DNA from: JAHJHG01 sp964463425
GTDB taxonomy: Bacteria; Patescibacteriota; Microgenomatia; UBA8517
DNA: 14,303 bases
NCBI GenBank assembly: GCA_964463425.1
Contig: CAYXBV010000011.1
Location: forward strand, 1-14,303
Direction: 5' to 3'
Shown here: positions 6,673 through 13,602 of the stretch, one piece after another
Numbering within the stretch: the first letter of the stretch is position 1
Layout: each line of letters opens with the position of its first letter
Program-made: the position numbers and the translations under genes
Notes under the pieces: generated by a model
What the model was told of the DNA's origin: nothing
The model's database searches: none
The model's input: only the letters and a program-made list of their open reading frames with translations

Positions 6673-8115
6673 CTATTGATCATATTTTAGTTTTTTAAGA
6701 ATTTTGATTGATTTCAATAGTTCTCTGCTTGTAAATTTGGTGTTCGAAGTATTTTCGGGATGATGAATTGAATGACGAATATATTTTGCTAAAGAAACCT
6801 TTTCTGTTTTGCCTGATTTTTCATTTAGCCAGATTCTGTTTTTTGGCAAGGTATTTAAGAGCTCTAATCCTTTAACTTCTAGATAACCGTAAAGCTCGTT
6901 GTGGTAATCCGTTGTTGGAACTTCAAAAACTTCATAGTTTACTTCAGAGTATGTACTTTTGTTTCTTTCTATTCTCTCAAGATTAGTTTTGGCTTCTTGA
7001 TCTTTTGTAACCCTAAAGCACCTGTCTAAATGATTTTTGTCAATCATATAGTTTGAATGTGTAGCGAAAATAACAATATTATTATTTTTGTTTTTTGATA
7101 GTTTTATCAATTCTTTTCTCAGATATTCCTGAGCTTGCGGATGAAGGTGTGTTTCTGGTTCATCGAGCAACAAAACAGAATTATATAGTTGTTGTGTCGT
7201 GTTTTCGGCTGACACTGTCAATAAAAATGAAATGAATTGTTTGAAACCATCACTGCGTTGTGATGTAGTTTTGGCCTGATATTTAACTCCCTCATCTTCA
7301 ATTAAAAAAGATAGGTGCATATTGTTTATCAAAAATTTTATTTTGATAGGATGATTTGGCCAAACTTTCTTAATATTTAAAGTAACTTTATCGCTCAGCT
7401 TTTCTTGAAGATTACTTATCTCAGCTGGAGTTGTTTTAATTTTTTCAATTTCTGATTTTATGTCATCCAAACCTGCTAGGCCAAAACAATTAAAAAGAGG
7501 AATTGATGTATCTTCGGGGTTTTCCAAAAAGGCGTTTAGATCAATAGGCTCATTTATTAAATATTTATTAGAGGATTTCCAAAATGAAATTTTATGAGAC
7601 CTTTTCCAGAAATAATCAGATATGTTATCTTTAATATATTCCTCCAAGTCAAAATCGTCTTGCTCTAGGTCTGGATTTTTTAGTACTGCGTTTGATTCTT
7701 GAAGTGTGAATTTGGAAAATATTGATTTTTTAAATATAACATAATCATTTTGATTTCTTGTCGTATTTTCAATAGGTTTAAATTCAACGTTTATGCATAA
7801 TTCTTCTATTTCTACTTCATTTACAATTTTTTTATCGAGCCCTTTTTCTGAAAGAGCTTTCTTTAGCTTAGTTAAATCTTGTGAATCAGTGTCATAGTTT
7901 AGATAAATGTTTATTGCTTTTTTTTCATCCAAAAAGTCAAGAGGATATAGCGCTTCTCCTTCATCAATCAAGGAAATTGCTTCAAGAAAACTACTCTTAC
8001 CTGTTTCATTTATCCCTATTAAAGTATATGTATAACTTCCACTTATTTTTGCAATATTAAATTCTACATCTTCTAGGCATCTGAAATTTTCGATTAATAT
8101 GCTTTTGAGCTTCAT
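6673..8115 (-). CDS. OLD-like AAA ATPase with C-terminal Arg-x4-His (HEPN-like) segment
   Basis: A 480-residue ABC/SMC-type ATPase of the AAA_15/AAA_21 (OLD-like) group. Walker A is GINETGKS (34-41), after the typical start MKLKSILIENFRCL. A signature-like SQRSDGFKQF lies at 285-294, Walker B is SVLLLDEPE (313-321) followed by THLHP, and a switch histidine sits in IFATHSN (H353). The middle (about 60-280) is a variable insertion. No TOPRIM nuclease domain follows; instead the tail has TTDYHNELYGYL (401-412) and YIRHSIHHPEN (445-455), which contains R447-x4-H452, the spacing of HEPN ribonuclease motifs. Such ATPases are common in phage-defence and toxin-like systems, but no target is known here. 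An extended -10 (8143-8151) lies upstream. The gene is visibly richer in AT than its neighbours, consistent with transfer. Confidence 0.8.
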   Translation of the reverse strand: MKLKSILIENFRCLEDVEFNIAKISGSYTYTLIGINETGKSSFLEAISLIDEGEALYPLDFLDEKKAINIYLNYDTDSQDLTKLKKALSEKGLDKKIVNEVEIEELCINVEFKPIENTTRNQNDYVIFKKSIFSKFTLQESNAVLKNPDLEQDDFDLEEYIKDNISDYFWKRSHKISFWKSSNKYLINEPIDLNAFLENPEDTSIPLFNCFGLAGLDDIKSEIEKIKTTPAEISNLQEKLSDKVTLNIKKVWPNHPIKIKFLINNMHLSFLIEDEGVKYQAKTTSQRSDGFKQFISFLLTVSAENTTQQLYNSVLLLDEPETHLHPQAQEYLRKELIKLSKNKNNNIVIFATHSNYMIDKNHLDRCFRVTKDQEAKTNLERIERNKSTYSEVNYEVFEVPTTDYHNELYGYLEVKGLELLNTLPKNRIWLNEKSGKTEKVSLAKYIRHSIHHPENTSNTKFTSRELLKSIKILKKLKYDQ

Positions 8116-8248
8116 TTTCGTTAAAAATAATTACAGCAGTCCATTTTAGCACTTAAAACAAGAAATGCACGAAATTAAGACACTTCCCAACGCTTATAAG
8201 GCGGCGTTCACGACGAAATCATGGCATGAAGTCCCTCTACTTTCCTGG
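8116..8248. other. Spacer between secF and the ATPase gene
   Basis: It contains the probable ATPase promoter (8143-8151), a CTTATAAG palindrome (8193-8200) and a small stem AACGC/GCGTT (8189-8193/8204-8208). A 31-codon plus-strand reading frame from ATG 8165 has no ribosome site and is not called. No T-tailed terminator for secF is seen. Confidence 0.4.
8143..8151 (-). promoter_or_regulatory. Extended -10 promoter of the ATPase gene
   Basis: TGCTAAAAT on the minus strand (TGn plus -10 hexamer), 27 bases before the ATPase ATG. No clear -35 and no Shine-Dalgarno site are visible. It suggests the ATPase has its own promoter downstream of the secDF operon. Confidence 0.4.
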
Positions 8249-9151
8249 TTATTTCTTTAATCTTGTTGTTTTTATTGTTTTTACTACCTTGTCCCAACTA
8301 ATAAGAAGGGGTGTGGCTACAAAAGGAGAAGAATAAGTTCCTAGTATTGTTCCTATTAATAGTGCACCAGCAAACCACTTAACTGTTGTTCCTCCTAGTA
8401 GAAGCAGGGCAATAAGCATGAAGGCAATGGTGAGTGAATTATTTAAACTTCTGACCATTGTTTCCGTTAGGGCTCGGTTTGCCACATTGACCATCTCGCC
8501 TCCTTGTGTCTTATTAATTTCTCTAATTCTGTCAAAAACAACAATTGTGTCATGTACTGAAAATGAAAGAGTAGTTAATAAAGCAGTGACAAAAAGAAAA
8601 TCAACTTCAGCAGACATAAAATGACCAAGAATGGCAAAAGAGCCAATTAAGATAAAACTATCATGGAACATGGCTAGGATAGCCGATACACCAAACTTAA
8701 AACTTTTGAACTGGTAGGCAATCCAAAGAAGCATCACACCGGCGGCAACCAGTATGGCATAAATTGTCTTTTTGATTAGTTCTGGACCAACCGATGGACC
8801 AACCGTCTCGAATCTAAGTTCATCAACATCTTCTTCTTCAACTGCACCAGTAACATTTAAAAGCGTCCCTTCAATAACTATTTTGTCTTCTGTACCAATT
8901 GAGGGTAATCTAAACAAATAAGTATCTTCGCCTGTTTGTTGAACTGAAGTTACTTCTATACCCTTCTCTTCAATTCCCCTGACTACGTCTTCTGTTGAAA
9001 ATTGATTAGCAATTTTGTATTCGATGATTGAACCACCCTTGAAATCAACTCCTAGCTTTAATCCCCAAGTAAGAAGAGCATAAACAGATATAGTAATCAT
9101 AATAATAGAAACAGTGAAATATATTTTTTTGTACTTTAACCAATTAATCAT
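8249..9151 (-). CDS. secF: Protein-export membrane protein SecF
   Basis: Partner of SecD in the inner-membrane complex that uses proton motive force to help proteins leave the SecYEG channel. The 300-residue protein has an N-terminal membrane helix (about 11-30), the family motif GVDFKGG (34-40), an extracytoplasmic domain (about 45-125), then five membrane helices. The conserved SVHDTIVVFDR (198-208) and RSLNNSL (234-240) lie in the proton-relay region. The start codon shares one base with the secD stop (TAATG), so translation is coupled. Length and motifs are normal for a stand-alone SecF. Confidence 0.95.
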   Translation of the reverse strand: MINWLKYKKIYFTVSIIMITISVYALLTWGLKLGVDFKGGSIIEYKIANQFSTEDVVRGIEEKGIEVTSVQQTGEDTYLFRLPSIGTEDKIVIEGTLLNVTGAVEEEDVDELRFETVGPSVGPELIKKTIYAILVAAGVMLLWIAYQFKSFKFGVSAILAMFHDSFILIGSFAILGHFMSAEVDFLFVTALLTTLSFSVHDTIVVFDRIREINKTQGGEMVNVANRALTETMVRSLNNSLTIAFMLIALLLLGGTTVKWFAGALLIGTILGTYSSPFVATPLLISWDKVVKTIKTTRLKK

Positions 9152-10479
9152 TATTTCTTACCTTCCTTTTCTTTTTTCTCTTTTCCTTCTTTAACAAATA
9201 CTCTTAATAAATTTCTTGATACAACAATACCTGTAAATAAACTTATCCCTATTCCCAAAGCCAAAGTAATTGCAAATCCTCTAACTGGTCCTGACGTATG
9301 AAGGAAAGGAAGATCAAGCGGGTTAGCCAAGATGAATGCCGTTACTAGAGTGGCAATATTGGCATCCCTGATTGAATCCCAAGCTCTTCCAAAAGAAATT
9401 TCTAAGGCATTGGCATAATCACGTTTCTTCTTCTCTTCTTTAAATCTCTCAAATATCAATATATTAGAATCCACAGCCATACCCACAGAAAGCAGGAATC
9501 CTGCTATTCCAGGTAAGGTGAGTACTATTGGTATTAGCTTGTATAAGGCTAGAGTTACAACACCGAACACAACCAAGGCCAAATCAGCATAGAAACCTAA
9601 TTTTCCATAGGCCAAAATCATAAAAAGGAGAACCATTAAAAGACCAACTAATCCTGCTTTAATGCTTCTTTCTACTGATTCTCCTCCCAGTGTGGCTCCA
9701 ACTGTTCTTTCTTCAATTAATTCAATATTAAGAGGTAAGGCTCCAGCATTTAATTGAATTGCTAAGTTCTTGGCCTGCTCTTGAGTAAACTCCCCCGTAA
9801 TCTGAGCTGAACCACCTACTATTTGGTCTTGAACAATTGGGGCTGAAACTGGCTCGCCATCTAAAACTATCGCTAATGGTTTATTAATATTTCTCTTAGT
9901 TATATCGGCAAACAAAGTTGCCCCTTCTGATGTGAATTCTATTGATACGGCTGGCTTACCCACGTTCCTGTCAAAAACAACATTAGCATCTTTCAAATAT
10001 GCACCCGTTAATTGCGTAGGGATTAAACCTCCCCCTTCTTCCTCGCTTAATTCAGAGAACACTAATTGAGCGGTCTTACCAATAATACTCTTGGCTTCTT
10101 CTGTATCCTTAACGCCAGGAAGTTCAACAATAATTCTGTCTTTGTCTTCAAATGAAGAAGTTTGAACATTGGGTTCGGAAACACCAAATAGATTTACTCT
10201 TCTCTCGATAACATTGCGCAAGCTCGTTAAAGCAGTATCTTTCTTTTCTTTTGAAATATCAGTCGTGTCTACTTCAAAAACTAAATGGCTGCCTCCAGCC
10301 AAATCTAATCCCAAAACAAGTTCGTGATCTTTTCCAATAGTTGGTTTTTCAAAAGTCCTCTCAAAATTAACAGGTCCGAGGTGAATATTAACAGGAATCC
10401 GTTTAGGTAAGCTTATATAAGAAGCAACTAACGTTAAAAGAAGTATTAAAATGAGTTTCTTGCCGGCAGTAAGTTTCAT
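9151..10479 (-). CDS. secD: Protein translocase subunit SecD
   Basis: Membrane subunit of the SecDF export motor. The 442-residue protein has an N-terminal helix (about 8-25), the hallmark GLDLAGG (57-63), a large extracytoplasmic P1 region up to about residue 260, and a cluster of five membrane helices containing VGMAVDSNILIFER (332-345). The aspartate in that motif is essential for proton transport in studied homologues. A SGPVRGFAITLALGIG segment follows, and the tail is rich in Lys/Glu. It is shorter than E. coli SecD (615), mostly through a smaller periplasmic part, as in many compact genomes. The ATG lies three bases after the regulator gene's stop, so regulator, secD and secF are probably one transcript. 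Confidence 0.95.
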   Translation of the reverse strand: MKLTAGKKLILILLLTLVASYISLPKRIPVNIHLGPVNFERTFEKPTIGKDHELVLGLDLAGGSHLVFEVDTTDISKEKKDTALTSLRNVIERRVNLFGVSEPNVQTSSFEDKDRIIVELPGVKDTEEAKSIIGKTAQLVFSELSEEEGGGLIPTQLTGAYLKDANVVFDRNVGKPAVSIEFTSEGATLFADITKRNINKPLAIVLDGEPVSAPIVQDQIVGGSAQITGEFTQEQAKNLAIQLNAGALPLNIELIEERTVGATLGGESVERSIKAGLVGLLMVLLFMILAYGKLGFYADLALVVFGVVTLALYKLIPIVLTLPGIAGFLLSVGMAVDSNILIFERFKEEKKKRDYANALEISFGRAWDSIRDANIATLVTAFILANPLDLPFLHTSGPVRGFAITLALGIGISLFTGIVVSRNLLRVFVKEGKEKKEKEGKK

Positions 10480-10482
10480 CTT

Positions 10483-11222
10483 CTAAGCGACTAAATCCTC
10501 CTCGTCTCCTATTATCATAACCCTACTTCCAGCCAATATGGAAAGAAGAAATGGGTCTCGGCGCTTTTTCCTAAAAGTAAACTCTTCCCTGCTCATTGCG
10601 GTGTAATTTATCTCTTTGTTTCTTTTTGATTCTTCTACTCTAATAATATTAGCCAGTTCTGGTAGGTTGGCTTCACCAATAACAAGAATATCTACGCCTT
10701 CTTCTCCTTTTCTTGCCTTCCTTCTTACAAACTTACCAGAAAACATGAGTGAAGTTATTTTGCCTAACTTGCTCTTGTTTTCAATAATGGCTGCGCCTAA
10801 GCCTGTTGTTTTAGCTACTATAGATAGTAGATCCCCATAGAAAGGATAATCAGACCTAACCCAGTAATACAATCTGTTTCCGCGAGGCTCTTTCTTGAGG
10901 ATACCAGCCTTTTCAAGACGTCCCAGTTCTCGCCTAACGGCGTTAATTTCTTCACTGATTTCCCNNNNNNNNNNNNNNNNNNNNNNNNNNNNNNNNNNNN
11001 NNNNNNNNNNNNNNNNNNNNNNNNNNNNNNNNNNNNNNNNNNNNNNNNNNNNNNNNNNNNNNNNTTTTCAAGACGTCCCAGTTCTCGCCTAACGGCGTTA
11101 ATTTCTTCACTGATTTCCCTAGCTATACCTCTGACGTGATACATCTCGCCCGTATCAGACAAAAATAGCTCTAATATTTTAATTCTAACTTTAGAAGTGA
11201 TTATGTCCGTTAAGTCAGCCAT
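10483..11222 (-). CDS. Winged-helix regulator fused to a degenerate nucleotidyltransferase domain (interrupted by an artificial N gap)
   Basis: As written, the gene is split by 100 Ns, but the same 55 bases stand on each side. Removing one copy plus the Ns (155 bases) joins the halves in one frame of 194 residues. The N-terminal winged helix (about 5-70) contains YHVRGIAREI, INAVRRELGRLEKAGIL and wing residues GNRLYYWV, as in ArsR/MarR-like regulators. The rest (about 85-190) resembles the nucleotidyltransferase fold, but the expected GS...DxD pattern reads GKF (111-113) and VDIL (125-128), so the second acidic residue is lost and catalysis is doubtful. ATG 11220-11222 is preferred; a GTG at 11244-11246 would add eight residues (MGKNCPTN) read from repeat-like sequence. 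Its place directly before secD suggests an operon role; the target is unknown. Confidence 0.75.
10910..10964. repeat. 55-base exact duplicate, left of gap (assembly overlap)
   Basis: Identical over all 55 bases to 11065-11119. The two copies directly abut the N run, the expected pattern when two contigs ending in the same k-mer are scaffolded rather than merged. Confidence 0.97.
10965..11064. other. Assembly gap of exactly 100 Ns
   Basis: A default-length scaffold gap. Because its flanks duplicate each other and collapse into an intact reading frame, the true gap length is probably negative and no sequence is missing. Confidence 0.95.
11065..11119. repeat. 55-base exact duplicate, right of gap (assembly overlap)
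   Basis: Second copy of 10910-10964. It codes for the recognition-helix part of the winged-helix domain, so a real tandem copy would disrupt the fold. Confidence 0.97.
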
Positions 11223-11225
11223 ATT

Positions 11226-11285
11226 TGTGGGGCAGTTTTTACCCACCGAGGCTTCGCGCTTAGGCAGGAATGTTGGGCAAGTTCC
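11226..11285. repeat. Two short diverged relatives of the 39-base repeat
   Basis: Plus strand: TGTGGGGCA followed directly by GTTTTTAC (11226-11242), and AGGAATGTTGGGCAAGTTCC (11266-11285). Both resemble TGTGGGACA...TTTTTAC of the 39-base repeat. Like it, they lie just downstream of a minus-strand stop codon (that of the DUF3048 gene). Between them CCGAGGC/GCTTAGG (11246-11252/11258-11264) could form an imperfect stem. The similarity is short and could be chance. Confidence 0.35.
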
Positions 11286-11288
11286 TTA

Positions 11289-12497
11289 TTAATAGTCAAT
11301 TGTGTTTCCAGCCGGGACAGCTTCTATCCAGATCGGCCCTCTGACAAATGAGATCTCTTTTCCTTTTTCGTCAAAAAACTTTGTCCTGTCTGTCCTCGTA
11401 TCTTTTTCCCAAGTAGCTTCGATTACTTCGCCATTTTGAAAAACTAGCGCTTCACCCTCTCCAGTTGTTGTATACAACATGTGTTTATTTCTGTCAACTG
11501 GGCCCTTCTCCTTGACGAAAAGTGTTATCACGTTTTTGGCAGAAAGTTGCTCCCCTGTCTCGTGATCAATGTGCTTATCGCCACCGTTTTCTCGAAGATA
11601 AGAATTAGATCCACTATCGTAGTTCCAAGCTACGTCGTAATCTGCTTTATTGCTCCAGAATTCGAGTTCAATCTTTGTTGCCGTAGGACTGCCACTGGGT
11701 GAATCATCTGTAAATCTCCATGTTGTGAAATCCTCATCCCATTTGTCTCCATTGGGGTCTTTGGCATTAAACCCTCTGTCTTTAGCTTCCTCATAGGCAG
11801 CATCTAAGCTGGTCATCATTGTGTGTTCTGTAGCTACTTCTTTACCCAGTCTCTCATAATCTCTCCAAAACACAGGGAAACCTGAATCAAAAGTAGTATC
11901 AAAATCGTTTCCACCTGGATATCTCCAGTCCAGTGTTGCTAAAAGTTCTAATGCTTGAGCTAACTTAACTGTGTCACCAAAACCAGCGAAGTCATTAGCT
12001 CCACCAACATGCATAAATATGGGGTTTAATCCGTATTCAGCTGCCCAATCAATAAAGTAGACCCTAGCTGATCTAACTGGGGCTGCTTTGACGTCTTCAG
12101 CGGCAGCACCACAATAGAATATACCCAAGAATCGGGTTATCCCACCCTCAGCGATGGCCTCATAGACAACATCTGCCTTTGATAATCCAGACTGTGGTCT
12201 AGCGTCAACGTGGTTCTCTATTATTAAAGCAATTGGCCTTCTCTCTTCCCATATATCGCTTTCTATCTTTGTAAACATTCCTCCATTAATTGGACATGTT
12301 TCTGTTTTAGGTAAGTCTATATTTATTCTGGAACGAGAATCACCTAAGCCACCAGAAAGGAAGTTCGATTGACTACTTGTTCCAAAGTAAGAAAAGGCTG
12401 CCCATGAAGCACCAGCAGAAAAAAGATAGAGCCCCAAAAATGAGGCGATCATTAAAAACTTTTTGGACGAAAAAAAATTACCCATCTTTGTTGCCAT
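11289..12497 (-). CDS. DUF3048 (YerB-like) membrane-anchored extracytoplasmic protein
   Basis: The 402-residue protein has an N-terminal membrane helix or signal anchor (about 13-35) and a linker, followed by the DUF3048 N-terminal domain. That domain is recognised by RPIALIIENHVDARPQSGLS (87-106) and ADVVYEAIAEGGITRFLGIF (108-127). The C-terminal DUF3048 domain (about 270-400) includes ALVFQNGEVIEATWEKD and PIWIEAVPAG. Bacillus YerB is the best-known relative; its biochemical role is not established. There is no lipobox, so the anchor should be the helix itself, with the domains outside the cell. It begins eight bases after the DUF4446 gene and has no clear ribosome site. A second in-frame ATG lies 12 bases inside. 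The neighbourhood (export genes, another membrane protein) suggests an envelope function. Confidence 0.85.
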   Translation of the reverse strand: MATKMGNFFSSKKFLMIASFLGLYLFSAGASWAAFSYFGTSSQSNFLSGGLGDSRSRINIDLPKTETCPINGGMFTKIESDIWEERRPIALIIENHVDARPQSGLSKADVVYEAIAEGGITRFLGIFYCGAAAEDVKAAPVRSARVYFIDWAAEYGLNPIFMHVGGANDFAGFGDTVKLAQALELLATLDWRYPGGNDFDTTFDSGFPVFWRDYERLGKEVATEHTMMTSLDAAYEEAKDRGFNAKDPNGDKWDEDFTTWRFTDDSPSGSPTATKIELEFWSNKADYDVAWNYDSGSNSYLRENGGDKHIDHETGEQLSAKNVITLFVKEKGPVDRNKHMLYTTTGEGEALVFQNGEVIEATWEKDTRTDRTKFFDEKGKEISFVRGPIWIEAVPAGNTIDY

Positions 12498-12505
12498 ATG
12501 ATAGT

Positions 12506-12970
12506 TTAACTTGCTTTTTTAGCCTTTGTAAATGCCTTCTTCTCTTCATTTGATAATTCGTGTTCACTTTTGCCTTTTTTTATCGATTTTGCGTAAACTC
12601 TTGTGCGTTCCCTTGTATGCAATCCAGTTAGTACCACACCGGTGTCTTTACCGTCTAATAAGGCAATTGAAAAACTGTGATCTCCGCCAGTTTCTTCAAA
12701 AGGATTAAATCTGATTAAGCCCACCTTCTGAACATGGAATTGACCGTCGCTTTCTAATTTATCTATTTCCTTTTTAAGCATTTTTATCGCTTTTGTGTTT
12801 TCTACCTCAACAGAAAGAACTTTTTCCAATACTTTCTTTAAATCCCCTTTGTCTGATTTTTTAACCAATTGATTGAAGAACCTAAGAATTAAGAAAAGAA
12901 CAATAGATAAAGCAAGAAGCCAAGCTCCTGCGACACCCCAAACTATATATTGCCAAGATTCGATCATCAT
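12506..12970 (-). CDS. DUF4446 family membrane-anchored protein
   Basis: The 154-residue protein has one N-terminal membrane helix (about 8-31), a charged, probably coiled-coil stretch (about 35-72), and the conserved DUF4446 domain: VGLIRFNPFEETGGDHSFSI (83-102), ALLDGKDTGVVLTGLHTRER and RVYAKSIKKGKS. The function of this family is unknown; members occur in Firmicutes and many candidate phyla. Two adjacent ATGs (12968-12970 and 12965-12967) are possible starts. It is the first gene of the probable operon running through DUF3048, the HTH regulator, secD and secF, with a good promoter just upstream and a leader of only about nine bases. Confidence 0.85.
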   Translation of the reverse strand: MMIESWQYIVWGVAGAWLLALSIVLFLILRFFNQLVKKSDKGDLKKVLEKVLSVEVENTKAIKMLKKEIDKLESDGQFHVQKVGLIRFNPFEETGGDHSFSIALLDGKDTGVVLTGLHTRERTRVYAKSIKKGKSEHELSNEEKKAFTKAKKAS

Positions 12971-12985
12971 TGTTCTTGCTCAGGT

Positions 12986-13015
12986 ATTGTAGGCATTTAC
13001 CGCAATTTATGTCAA
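12986..13015 (-). promoter_or_regulatory. Sigma-70-type promoter of the DUF4446-secF operon
   Basis: Minus strand: a perfect -35 TTGACA (plus 13010-13015), an 18-base spacer and -10 TACAAT (plus 12986-12991). The expected transcription start is near 12979, giving a very short leader. This is the strongest promoter match in the window. Confidence 0.75.
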
Positions 13016-13024
13016 TACAAGATA

Positions 13025-13054
13025 TTGGCAAAAATTAATAATCTAGCTTAAAAT
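13025..13054 (+). promoter_or_regulatory. Promoter of the 92-residue protein, probably leaderless
   Basis: TTGGCA (13025-13030), an 18-base spacer and TAAAAT (13049-13054). The ATG starts seven bases after the -10, where transcription itself should begin, and no ribosome site fits between. Confidence 0.55.
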
Positions 13055-13060
13055 GCAAAC

Positions 13061-13339
13061 ATGGCCAAAAAAAGAACGAAAAAACAGAAAGAAAAAGCAA
13101 AACATTCCTTTACTAAAAGTTATCAGATCTCCCTTGGAAAGGATTCGCTTGAGCCTATTGTCAATAGTCAATTTAAAAATAGCAAAAAAGCTAGGCACGA
13201 TCAGCCACCCAAGTCAAATAAAGCCACCGAATCGGCTAAAAATGACAGTATTGTTGAAGTCAAGAAAGAGCTCCTCAAAAGCCTCCTGCTTGCCAGCCTC
13301 ATCCTAGGCATAGAAGTAATGATATACTTAGCTTGGTAA
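13061..13339 (+). CDS. Small basic protein with C-terminal membrane anchor
   Basis: A 92-residue protein starting MAKKRTKKQKEKAKHSFTKS. It has a strongly basic N-terminal half, a polar middle rich in Lys, Ser and Asn, and one C-terminal hydrophobic helix (SLLLASLILGIEVMIYLAW, about 74-92), giving a tail-anchored layout. I recognise the general pattern from small hypothetical proteins of candidate-phyla genomes but know no function. The ATG lies immediately downstream of a good -10, suggesting a leaderless mRNA. The basic end could contact nucleic acid or ribosome, which is speculation. The overlapping frame starting at 13053 is rejected because it lacks the promoter spacing and any domain logic. 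Confidence 0.75.
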   Translation: MAKKRTKKQKEKAKHSFTKSYQISLGKDSLEPIVNSQFKNSKKARHDQPPKSNKATESAKNDSIVEVKKELLKSLLLASLILGIEVMIYLAW

Positions 13340-13378
13340 GCACAAATATATTTAAATTGAGTTGTGCTACCAGTGAAT

Positions 13379-13386
13379 GGAGGTGA
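13379..13386 (+). promoter_or_regulatory. Shine-Dalgarno site of the DUF5679 gene
   Basis: GGAGGTGA, a near-perfect anti-16S complement, eight bases before ATG 13395 and eleven before ATG 13398. It makes this small gene convincing. Confidence 0.8.
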
Positions 13387-13394
13387 AGATAAAA

Positions 13395-13529
13395 ATGATG
13401 TACTGTGTAAAATGCAGAGAGAAGAGAGAAGGAAAGAATAAAGAAAAAGTTACAATGAAAAACGGCAAACCAGCCACAAAGGCTGTTTGCGAAGTTTGCG
13501 GAACAACAATGTTCAGAATTGGCGGATAA
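13395..13529 (+). CDS. DUF5679 small zinc-ribbon protein
   Basis: A 44-residue protein: MMYCVKCREK, then KEKVTMKNGKPATKAVCEVC, then GTTMFRIGG. Two CxxC pairs (C4/C7 and C32/C35) should bind one zinc ion. The YCVKCR start, the MKNGKPA centre and the CxxCGT...FRIG end match the DUF5679 pattern, whose role is not known. It follows the 92-residue gene after 55 bases and has its own excellent ribosome site, so the two may share a transcript. A hairpin terminator lies 24 bases downstream. The second ATG (13398) could be the actual start, giving MYCVKC. Confidence 0.88.
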   Translation: MMYCVKCREKREGKNKEKVTMKNGKPATKAVCEVCGTTMFRIGG

Positions 13530-13552
13530 TTGCCATTCTATTTTGAACTGCT

Positions 13553-13589
13553 ACAAAAGGGGGGTCCTGTAAATCAGGAACCCTTTTGT
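13553..13589. terminator. Bidirectional hairpin terminator between DUF5679 and dtd
   Basis: Arms ACAAAAGGG and CCCTTTTGT with an inner stem TCCTG/CAGGA around the loop TAAAT. The T-rich right arm continues as TTTTGTTTG on the plus strand, and the reverse strand also ends its stem in TTTTGT. The convergent genes on each side fit a shared terminator. Confidence 0.8.
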
Positions 13590-13602
13590 TTGAGGGGATC
13601 TT

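Noticed and set aside
8165..8257. 31-codon plus-strand mini-gene in the secF-ATPase spacer
   Set aside because: No ribosome site or promoter, and it runs into the end of secF; too short to support from sequence alone.
10910..11119. A genuine tandem duplication of a helix-turn-helix segment
   Set aside because: The exact 55-base length, 100% identity and placement touching the N run fit an assembly overlap, and collapse restores the frame.
13053..13307. 84-residue frame overlapping the small basic protein
   Set aside because: Its ATG lies at the -10 box of the better-supported frame at 13061, and the product looks like a frame-shifted shadow without the membrane tail.
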